In this document: positions 1 to 5,035 of the stretch, piece by piece | How positions within the stretch are numbered: position 1 is the stretch's first letter | Layout of the letters: every line of letters starts with the position of its first letter | Assembly (NCBI GenBank): GCA_035279875.1 | Contig: DATEGX010000263.1 | Coordinates: forward strand, 1-8,526 | DNA length: 8,526 nucleotides | DNA from: JAMXLL01 sp035279875 | GTDB taxonomy: Bacteria; Desulfobacterota; Binatia; Binatales; Binataceae | Direction of reading: 5' to 3' | The notes under the pieces: model-generated | What the model was told of the DNA's origin: nothing | What the model saw: the letters and a program-made list of their open reading frames with translations, nothing else | Database searches by the model: none | Made by a program: the position numbers and the translations under genes

Positions 1-704
1 TCGTTGGCAATGCCGGAAGCGCTTGCCAACGCATTCACCGCCGCCGTTAGCAAAACGCTCGTGGCGGAAGACGGATCGGCGGCGCCCAGGACCGCGCCTA
101 TTACTGCGATTCCCGCGGGCCGCGCGCTCTTCTCAAGGCGCGCGATTTCAGCACAGCGAACAGCATCGATTCCGCCCAACGCATAGAGCGGCATCGAGCC
201 GGCGGCTCGCACTGCTTCGGCCAGCGCGCCGAGTCCCGCGGCGGGTCCGTAGGCGGGCTTTGAGAGCGGGTCGTAGATCGGCCCGAAGACCGCGAAATCA
301 GCCTGCGCGGCCGCGGTGGCGCTGACTTCCTCGAAGCGATGGGTCGAAATGCCGATTAACCGCGAGCCCATCAGCGTGCGGGCGTCGGCGATCGCGAGCG
401 AATCGGCCGGCAGATGGACGCCGTCGACGGCCGCGGCCAAGGCCACGTCGATGCGGTCGTTTACCAGCAACGGCGCGCCGAAGCGGGTGCATACTGGGCG
501 GAGAGCAAGCGCCAGGTCGAATAGTTCGCGAGCGTTAAGGTCCTTCTCGCGCAATTGAACCGCAACGGCGCCAGGGGCCGCGACCCGGGCGGCGCCGGCG
601 AGGGCGGCTTCAACCACCGCAACCAGCCCGCCCCGCCCGGCCGCGAGCTTACGATCGGTAATCAGATAGAGCCGGAAGAGGGCGCCGGCCCGGCTGGATG
701 ACAT
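1..704 (-). CDS. thiE: Thiamine phosphate synthase (ThiE), C-terminus beyond window
   Basis: I translated this by hand from the minus strand: ATG at 704-702, open for 234 codons to the left edge, so the 3' end is missing. ThiE couples the pyrimidine HMP-PP to thiazole phosphate to give thiamine phosphate in the cytoplasm. The TIM-barrel motifs appear in the family order: LYLITDR (residues 12-18), VQLREKD (49-55), LLVNDRIDVA (79-88), DGVHL (94-98), IGISTH (117-122), FGPIYDPLSK (140-149), LYALGGID (173-180) and AVIGAVLGAADP (200-211). Family-typical features include the Asn-Asp after beta-3 and the lysine of the Ser-Lys loop. Two places deviate: HLPADS stands where many ThiE proteins have H-[IL]-G-Q-x-D, and DPLSK stands where many have TxTK. 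A TenI-like isomerase is therefore a weaker alternative. The start lies 8 nt after the thiG stop, so it is the third gene of the riboswitch-controlled operon. ThiE proteins are usually a little over 200 residues, so the stop is probably close to the edge. Confidence 0.9.
   Translation of the reverse strand, partial: MSSSRAGALFRLYLITDRKLAAGRGGLVAVVEAALAGAARVAAPGAVAVQLREKDLNARELFDLALALRPVCTRFGAPLLVNDRIDVALAAAVDGVHLPADSLAIADARTLMGSRLIGISTHRFEEVSATAAAQADFAVFGPIYDPLSKPAYGPAAGLGALAEAVRAAGSMPLYALGGIDAVRCAEIARLEKSARPAGIAVIGAVLGAADPSSATSVLLTAAVNALASASGIAN
2..31. repeat. 9-bp perfect inverted repeat near the left edge, inside thiE 3' region
   Basis: CGTTGGCAA (2-10) and TTGCCAACG (23-31) are exact reverse complements around a 12-nt loop. 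The repeat lies in the last visible codons of thiE (about residues 225-234), beyond the last conserved ThiE motif. Such a stem at a gene's end may act in transcript termination or stability, but the sequence beyond the edge is needed to tell. Confidence 0.5.
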
Positions 705-712
705 CCGCCGCG

Positions 713-1492
713 TTACCGGATCAGGCCGCCAAGCGGGCTCGAGGCGGTCGCGTAGAGTTTCATGTCGATACGGCCCGACAGATAGGCGAGCCGGCCGGCC
801 TCGATCCCGAGCCTCATCGCGCGCGCCATCGCGACCGGATCCTTGGCGCTGGCGATCGCCGAATTTATGAGCAATCCGTCGCAACCGAGTTCCATCGCTT
901 CGGCCGCATCGGAGGCGGTGCCGACGCCGGCGTCGACAATCACGGGGACCCGCGCCTGCTCGAGGATTATGCGGAGATTGTAGGGATTGCGAATGCCCAT
1001 CCCGGAGCCAATCGGCGCGGCCAGCGGCATCACCGCGGCGCAGCCGATTTCGGCCAGCCGGAGGCACGCAACCGGGTCGTCCGTTATATACGGCAGCACC
1101 TTGAAGCCTTCCTTGACCAGGATCTTCGCGGCTTCGAGGGTGGCGGGGACGTCGGGAAAGAGCGTTGCCTGGTCGCCGATAACCTCGAGCTTCACCATGT
1201 CGCCGACCCCGGCCTCGCGCGCCAGACGGCAGGTGCGCACCGCCTCTTCGACGGTATAGCAGCCGGCGGTGTTGGGCAGAATCTGGTAGCGCTGGGGATC
1301 GATGAAATCGAGCAGATTTTCCTTGCCCGAGTCGGTGATATTCACCCGCCGCACGGCGACCGTGACGATCTCGGCGCCGCTGGCCTCAACGGCGGCGCGG
1401 GTTTCAGCGAAGTCGCGATACTTGCCGGTGCCGACGATCAGGCGCGAACTGAACTGCCGGCCGGCAAGCACGAAGGGTTGATCGGTAAGCAT
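713..1492 (-). CDS. thiG: Thiazole synthase ThiG
   Basis: ThiG forms the thiazole phosphate ring from 1-deoxy-D-xylulose 5-phosphate, dehydroglycine and the sulfur carried on ThiS thiocarboxylate. The product has 259 residues, normal for the family. Visible motifs are SRLIVGTGKY (residues 16-25), the ThiG signature TVAVRRVNI (44-52), LPNTAGCYT (72-80), VKLEVIGD (100-107) with Lys101 as the expected Schiff-base lysine, LPYITDDP (133-140), PLAAPIGSG (156-164), VIVDAGVG (184-191) and the phosphate-binding stretch near DGLLINSAIA (205-214). The frame is open 34 codons further upstream, but that part overlaps the end of thiS and reads as non-conserved sequence. I chose the ATG at 1492-1490 because it has a GGAG (minus strand, 1502-1499) six bases ahead and matches the family N-terminus. 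It lies 40 nt after thiS and 8 nt before thiE. No ThiF, ThiO or ThiH is in the window, so the glycine oxidation and sulfur activation steps must be encoded elsewhere. Confidence 0.97.
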   Translation of the reverse strand: MLTDQPFVLAGRQFSSRLIVGTGKYRDFAETRAAVEASGAEIVTVAVRRVNITDSGKENLLDFIDPQRYQILPNTAGCYTVEEAVRTCRLAREAGVGDMVKLEVIGDQATLFPDVPATLEAAKILVKEGFKVLPYITDDPVACLRLAEIGCAAVMPLAAPIGSGMGIRNPYNLRIILEQARVPVIVDAGVGTASDAAEAMELGCDGLLINSAIASAKDPVAMARAMRLGIEAGRLAYLSGRIDMKLYATASSPLGGLIR

Positions 1493-1532
1493 TTTGATCT
1501 CCAGGGCGAAAACGTTGCCACACCTAATCCGC

Positions 1533-1751
1533 TTATCCACCCCCGACGAAGTTGACGATCTCGAGCTGGTCGCCCGGCCGCAGTACGATCGCATCCCATT
1601 CGGCCTTGGGGACGACGGCGTGGTTGAGCTCGACGGCGATTCTGCCGCGGCGCAGTTTAAGCCTCTCGATCAGCGCGACCAGGTGCGGGTCGCCGCCGAT
1701 TGGTCGAGTCTCTCCGTTCAGTTGAATCGAGAAGCTGAAATCGTCGGACAT
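1533..1751 (-). CDS. thiS: Sulfur carrier protein ThiS
   Basis: This is a 72-residue ubiquitin-fold sulfur carrier. It starts with a short beta strand, FSIQLNGE (residues 7-14), and has the ELNHAVVPKAEW segment (41-52) and the LRPGDQLEIVNFVGGG tail (57-72). Proteins of this family are adenylated by ThiF and converted to a thiocarboxylate at the terminal Gly-Gly, then deliver sulfur to ThiG. Ending in glycines right before the stop is the decisive feature. It is the first gene after the TPP riboswitch. The ATG is at 1751-1749. A GGAAG lies 12 nt ahead of it (minus strand, 1768-1764), which is a long spacing, and that GGAAG can be buried in a hairpin of the riboswitch expression platform. Another ATG overlapping the GGAAG is out of frame. 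The length and the position next to thiG leave little doubt. Confidence 0.95.
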   Translation of the reverse strand: MSDDFSFSIQLNGETRPIGGDPHLVALIERLKLRRGRIAVELNHAVVPKAEWDAIVLRPGDQLEIVNFVGGG

Positions 1752-1759
1752 CTTTGGCG

Positions 1760-1790
1760 GCCACTTCCATAATGGGCCTGGGGAAGCGGC
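1760..1790 (-). promoter_or_regulatory. Shine-Dalgarno sequestering hairpin of the thi leader
   Basis: On the minus-strand RNA, GCCGCUUCC (1790-1782) can pair with GGAAGUGGC (1768-1760): nine pairs including one G-U, closed by a 13-nt loop. The right arm contains GGAAG, the best ribosome-binding candidate for thiS. The left arm's GCUUCCC (1787-1781) is also perfectly complementary to GGGAAGC (1838-1832), the 3' strand of aptamer stem P1 and the adjacent conserved core. The two pairings exclude one another. The inferred model is that TPP binding locks GGGAAGC into the aptamer, freeing CUUCC to hide the GGAAG, while without TPP the antisequestering helix forms and thiS is translated. No U-run follows any hairpin, so control of translation fits better than intrinsic termination. 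The pairings are seen in the sequence. The switching is inferred. Confidence 0.65.
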
Positions 1791-1830
1791 TTACGCCTCG
1801 GAGCAAGATGGGTCCCGAGCGGAAGGCCTT

Positions 1831-1911
1831 GGCTTCCCTACGCCGGTATTACCCGGATCAGGTTCGAGGGGTTCTCTTGCGAGTTCTCAGTGCTTCCGCA
1901 CACCCCCAGCC
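1831..1911 (-). ncRNA. TPP riboswitch aptamer (THI-box)
   Basis: Read on the minus strand, this segment carries the THI-box core in order. First is GGCU-GGGGGUG (P1 and core), then a small stem GUGC-GGAA-GCAC running into the invariant CUGAGA. Next is an optional short hairpin CUC-GCAA-GAG, then ACCC, GAACCUGAU, a stem CCGG-GUAAUA-CCGG, GCGUAGGGAA and the closing AGCC that pairs with the first GGCU. CUGAGA, GAACCUGAU and GCGUAGGGAA are the classic TPP-contacting and structural elements of this class. It lies just downstream of a strong promoter and upstream of thiS-thiG-thiE, exactly where a thiamine pyrophosphate sensor is expected. Its expression platform (1830-1752) is described separately. 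Confidence 0.97.
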
Positions 1912-1919
1912 GATATATT

Positions 1920-1949
1920 TTTATATCATCGCGGCCGGAACAGTGTCAA
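1920..1949 (-). promoter_or_regulatory. Sigma-70-type promoter of the thi operon
   Basis: On the minus strand, TTGACA (1949-1944) is followed by an 18-nt spacer and TATAAA (1925-1920). TG sits one base ahead of the -10 (1928-1927), giving an extended -10, TGATATAAA. The -35 is a perfect match and the -10 matches at five of six positions. Transcription would start around 1914-1911, directly at the first base of riboswitch stem P1, which supports the assignment. An AT-rich inverted repeat (GATATA 1912-1917 / TATATC 1922-1927) overlaps the -10 and start region. Confidence 0.85.
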
Positions 1950-2150
1950 AAATGCGCGGTCGAGCCGCGACTGTGGCAAAATCAAGCGCTGGGGTGTCTG
2001 TTTTGCACAATTCCGGGGAGCGGGACCGGTTTTGTGGACAAAAATCGGGGCAACGGGTCTGGCGGGTTTGCGTGAGGCCATTCGCAATCGGATGATCAGA
2101 ACGGTAGCGCCAAAATAAAATGGCCGCGGCAATGATTAGGGGGAATCAGC
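1950..2150. promoter_or_regulatory. Divergent intergenic region upstream of alr; weak alr promoter candidate
   Basis: This is the space between the thi promoter and alr. No gene is supported here: the short open frames crossing it show no family motifs. The best -10 candidate for alr is TAAAAT at 2116-2121, but the hexamer 17 nt upstream (TGATCA at 2093-2098) is a poor -35, so the call is weak. Two degenerate copies of TGTGG-(A)CAAAA-TC lie at 1972-1983 and 2033-2046. The second overlaps a 14-nt inverted repeat. The alr Shine-Dalgarno AGGGGGA is at 2138-2144. Confidence 0.35.
2030..2043. repeat. Short perfect inverted repeat TTTTGT-GG-ACAAAA
   Basis: Six-base arms TTTTGT (2030-2035) and ACAAAA (2038-2043) are separated by GG, about 110 nt upstream of the alr start. 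Its symmetry and AT content stand out in GC-rich surroundings. It could be a regulator-binding site, but with one clear copy this may be chance. Confidence 0.35.
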
Positions 2151-3296
2151 GTGACCGGGGTTGAGCTTGAGGATGGGTTCGGGCGGCCGACCGTGGCTGA
2201 AATCGATTTGCGTGCGTTACGTGCCAATTATCGCGCGCTAAGCGCCTACGCGAACGGCGCAAAGATCATGGCGGTGGTCAAGGCCGACGCCTACGGCCAT
2301 GGCGCGGCGGAGGTTGCACGTTCGCTGCGCGACGAGGGCTGTCGCCATTTCGCGATCGCCACGGTCGAGGAGGCGGCCGGCCTGCGGGCCGCCGGAGTGG
2401 CCGAGCGAATCTACCTGCTCGGTGGTTTTTTTGCCGACCAGTCCGAGCGTATCGTCGAACTCGACGTCACCGCGCCCCTATTCGATCCGGCGGTAATCGA
2501 CCCGCTCGATCGGGCAGCGGAACGGCTCGGCCGGCGCGACTTCCCGGTTCATCTGAAGCTCGATACGGGCGCGACCCGCCTGGGAATTCTGCCCGACGAT
2601 CTCGACCAGGTCATCGACGCGCTGCGCCGCGCCCGCACGCTCAAACTCGAAGGTGCTTTCACGCTCCTGGCGACCGCGGCGGACCCGGCAAGCCTGGTGA
2701 CCGATCGCCAATTGTCGGTCTTCAACCAGGCGATCGCGCGGCTGCGGTCGGCTGGCTTTGAATTGCCGCGAAACCATGTGGCGAATTCGGCAGCGATCGT
2801 CTTGCGGCCCGACTCCCATTTCGACCTGATGCGTCCGGGGCTCTCGCTGTACGGATTGCCGCCCGTCCATGCGATGCGCGAGAAAATCGAACTGCGCCCG
2901 GTAATGACCTTCAAGACCAGGCTGATGCAGGTGAAGCGCGTAGCAGCAGGATGCGGCGTCAGCTACGGCCATACCTACGTCACGCCGCGCGAAAGTTCGA
3001 TCGGCGTGCTCGCGGTCGGCTACGCGGACGGCTATCGGCGCGGGTTGCAGTTCGGCGGCGAAGTGATGATTCGCGGACGGCGCGCGCCGGTGGTCGGCGC
3101 GGTCTGCATGGACCTTACGATGGTCGACGTGACTGACGTGCCCGAGGTGCGAATCGGCGACGAAGTGATTCTATGGGGCGGCGCGGGCGAGGCGATGATC
3201 AGTGTCAACGACGTCGCGCGCCTGGCACAGACTATTTCATACGAAATGCTCTGCACGGTCGGCCGGCGCGTGCCGCGGATTTATCGCAACGAATGA
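2151..3296 (+). CDS. alr: Alanine racemase, PLP-dependent
   Basis: Alr interconverts L- and D-alanine in the cytoplasm and supplies D-alanine for peptidoglycan. The product has 381 residues, a usual length. The N-terminal PLP barrel carries VVKADAYGHG (residues 42-51) with Lys44 as the PLP lysine, LKLDTGATRLG (135-145), NHVANSAA (208-215) and MRPGLSLYGL (227-236). The C-terminal domain carries GVSYGHTY (269-276) with Tyr272 as the expected second catalytic base, GVLAVGYADGYRR (285-297) and VCMDLTMVDVT (318-328). The start is GTG, supported by AGGGGGA (2138-2144) six bases ahead and by family alignment. An ATG at 2132 is out of frame. One oddity is that the conserved Thr-His-Phe-Ala-x-Ala-Asp motif reads TLLATAAD (171-178), so the usual histidine is a leucine (codon CTC at 2664-2666). 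The stop overlaps the purH start in ATGA, implying a two-gene transcript. Identity is sure; activity with the altered motif is untested. Confidence 0.96.
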   Translation: MTGVELEDGFGRPTVAEIDLRALRANYRALSAYANGAKIMAVVKADAYGHGAAEVARSLRDEGCRHFAIATVEEAAGLRAAGVAERIYLLGGFFADQSERIVELDVTAPLFDPAVIDPLDRAAERLGRRDFPVHLKLDTGATRLGILPDDLDQVIDALRRARTLKLEGAFTLLATAADPASLVTDRQLSVFNQAIARLRSAGFELPRNHVANSAAIVLRPDSHFDLMRPGLSLYGLPPVHAMREKIELRPVMTFKTRLMQVKRVAAGCGVSYGHTYVTPRESSIGVLAVGYADGYRRGLQFGGEVMIRGRRAPVVGAVCMDLTMVDVTDVPEVRIGDEVILWGGAGEAMISVNDVARLAQTISYEMLCTVGRRVPRIYRNE

Positions 3297-4870
3297 GCGG
3301 AGCCATGGCGACCGACCGGATCAGGATCGCGCGCGCATTGCTGGGGGTTTCCGACAAGCGCGGCTTGGCCGATTTGGCCCGCGCGTTGGCGCGCCACGGC
3401 GCCGAGCTAATCTCGACCGGCGGCACCAAGGCCGCGCTTGAAGCGGCGGGAGTGAAGGTCAAGGCGGTCGAAGACTTCACCGGGTTCCCGGAGATTCTCG
3501 ACGGCCGGGTCAAGACCCTGCATCCCCGGATCCATGGCGGAATCCTCGCGCGCCGCGGCGATTTGTCGCATCGCCGGCAGATGGACGAACATCAACTCGA
3601 GCCGATCGATTTGGTGGTGGTGAATTTCTATCCGTTCGAGCGCACCGTTGCGGACGCGAACGTCACGCTCGAAGACGCAATCGAGAATATCGATATCGGC
3701 GGTCCCGCAATGGTGCGCGCGGCCGCCAAGAATTATGCCGGGGTCGCGGTGGTGGTGGACCCGTACGACTACGCCGCGATCATCCGCGAACTCGACGAAA
3801 ATGGCGGCTCGCTAGGCGCGGCTACGCGATGGCGTTTGATGCGCAAGGCCTTCGCCCGCGTAACCGCCTACGATTCCGCGATCTCGAATTGGCTTGGTGC
3901 CGCGGGCGACGAGTCGGCGCCCTTGGGCGAAAGCTTCAGCCTCGCGCTGGGGCGCACCCAGATGCTGCGCTACGGCGAGAATCCTCATCAAAGCGGCGCG
4001 CTTTACGGCGATTTTTCGAAGATCGCGCAGCAACTGCATGGTCGCGAATTGTCGTTCAACAACGTCTTCGACATCAGCTCGGCCGTCGGCCTGATGCTCG
4101 ATTTCGCGGACTATGGCGGCGAGGCGGTGGTCGCGATCCTGAAGCACAATACGCCGTGCGGGGTCGGCGTCGCGCCGACCCTGATCGAAGCCTGGCGCAA
4201 GGCCTTCGCGACCGATCCTGATTCGCCGTTTGGCGGAATCATCATCTCGAACCGCCCCTGGGACCTGGAGTTCGCGCGTGCGGTAGACGAGCTCTTCACT
4301 GAGGTGCTGATCGGCCCCGAGTTTCCACCCGCGGTGTTGGAATTCCTTCGCAAGAAGAAGAATCGGCGCGTGATGCGGTTTCATCCGGAGGCGGCGGATC
4401 GTGGTGAGCTGGACATAAAAAAGGTCGTAGGCGGATTGCTGGTCCAGACTCCCGACCTGAGCCTTGAAGACGCCCACCAGGCGCGCGTGGTCACACGGCG
4501 GCGGCCGGACGAGGCTGAATTGCGCGCGATGAACTTCGGCATCCGAGTGTGCAAGCACGTCAAGTCAAATGCGATCGTCTTCGTTGCTGAAGACCGCACT
4601 CTCGCGGTCGGCGGCGGCGCGACCTCGCGTATCGACCCGGTCTACGCCGCACGCGAGAAGGCCGCTCGGCTCGGGGTCCCTCTCAAGGGCTCGGTGCTGG
4701 TGTCGGAGGCCCTATTTCCGTTCCCCGATGGACCAACGCTCGCAGCGGAGGCGGGTGCGACCGCGATCGCCCAGCCCGGTGGCTCGACCCGCGATGCCGA
4801 GGTGATCGAAGCGGCCGACCGGCTCGGCCTCGCGATGGTTTTCACCGGCGTACGCCATTTCCGCCACTGA
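3293..4870 (+). CDS. purH: Bifunctional AICAR formyltransferase/IMP cyclohydrolase
   Basis: PurH carries out the last two steps of de novo purine synthesis: formylation of AICAR with 10-formyl-THF, then ring closure to IMP. With the start at 3293 it has 525 residues, in the family range. The N-terminal IMP cyclohydrolase (MGS-like) domain shows RALLGVSDK (residues 14-22), STGGT (41-45), GRVKTLHPRIHGG (71-83) and ENIDIGGPAMVRAAAKN (131-147). The C-terminal transformylase domain shows RYGENPHQ (226-233), LSFNN (253-257), KHNTPCG (284-290) with the Lys-His pair expected in catalysis, SPFGGI (311-316), TSRID (444-448), PGGSTRD (495-501) and MVFTGVRHFRH at the end. I chose the ATG that overlaps the alr stop (translational coupling). 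The alternative ATG at 3305 has GGAG only two bases ahead, giving 521 residues, and cannot be excluded. VGGGATSRID departs from the common GAGQMSR version of that loop. Confidence 0.97.
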   Translation: MSGAMATDRIRIARALLGVSDKRGLADLARALARHGAELISTGGTKAALEAAGVKVKAVEDFTGFPEILDGRVKTLHPRIHGGILARRGDLSHRRQMDEHQLEPIDLVVVNFYPFERTVADANVTLEDAIENIDIGGPAMVRAAAKNYAGVAVVVDPYDYAAIIRELDENGGSLGAATRWRLMRKAFARVTAYDSAISNWLGAAGDESAPLGESFSLALGRTQMLRYGENPHQSGALYGDFSKIAQQLHGRELSFNNVFDISSAVGLMLDFADYGGEAVVAILKHNTPCGVGVAPTLIEAWRKAFATDPDSPFGGIIISNRPWDLEFARAVDELFTEVLIGPEFPPAVLEFLRKKKNRRVMRFHPEAADRGELDIKKVVGGLLVQTPDLSLEDAHQARVVTRRRPDEAELRAMNFGIRVCKHVKSNAIVFVAEDRTLAVGGGATSRIDPVYAAREKAARLGVPLKGSVLVSEALFPFPDGPTLAAEAGATAIAQPGGSTRDAEVIEAADRLGLAMVFTGVRHFRH

Positions 4871-4877
4871 TTTCTAT

Positions 4878-4932
4878 CCGGGTTGAAAGCGAATCCCGGT
4901 CTTCCTTCCGAAGCTCCACGGGGAACGACCGG
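4878..4932 (+). terminator. Two competing hairpins downstream of purH (possible terminator or leader)
   Basis: Hairpin A pairs CCGGG (4878-4882) with CCCGG (4895-4899) and is followed by the pyrimidine-rich TCTTCCTTCC. Hairpin B pairs CCGGTCTTCC (4896-4905) with GGAA-C-GACCGG (4922-4932): ten pairs with one bulged C. A and B share bases 4896-4899, so only one can form at a time. Neither is followed by a clear T-run, so intrinsic termination is doubtful. The rest of the gap (4933-5023) shows no clear promoter or gene. Confidence 0.35.
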
Positions 4933-5035
4933 AATCGTCGTATCCCACCGCCACCGTAAAATTCCGTCTGGCGCCCGCGCCGTGGTATCGCTAGCTTGAT
5001 TAGGCGCTGCAGCCTGCGCGCGCAAGGAGAAACGA

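Noticed and set aside
698..1555. 285-codon plus-strand open frame
   Set aside because: It lies antisense to thiG, which has full family motifs. The reading shows no recognisable domain and is an expected result of GC-rich codon use.
1493..1594. N-terminal extension of thiG to the ATG at 1594
   Set aside because: The extra 34 residues overlap thiS coding sequence and are unlike any ThiG N-terminus. The ATG at 1492 has a well-spaced GGAG.
1754..2095. 113-codon plus-strand open frame across the thi leader
   Set aside because: It runs through the riboswitch and promoter on the opposite strand and shows no domain. The RNA elements explain the sequence better.
1926..2132. 68-codon minus-strand open frame upstream of the thi promoter
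   Set aside because: It covers the -35 and spacer of the thi promoter and has no motif or convincing ribosome-binding site.
3173..3292. N-terminal extension of purH into alr
   Set aside because: The 40 extra residues are read from alr coding sequence in another frame and precede the normal family start.
3812..4558. 248-codon minus-strand open frame
   Set aside because: It is antisense to purH, has no family motif, and its composition is that of a frame shadow.
4957..4962. TAAAAT as a -10 for the flavoprotein gene
   Set aside because: No acceptable -35 lies 16-18 nt upstream (the 17-nt position reads ATCGTC), so I do not call a promoter.
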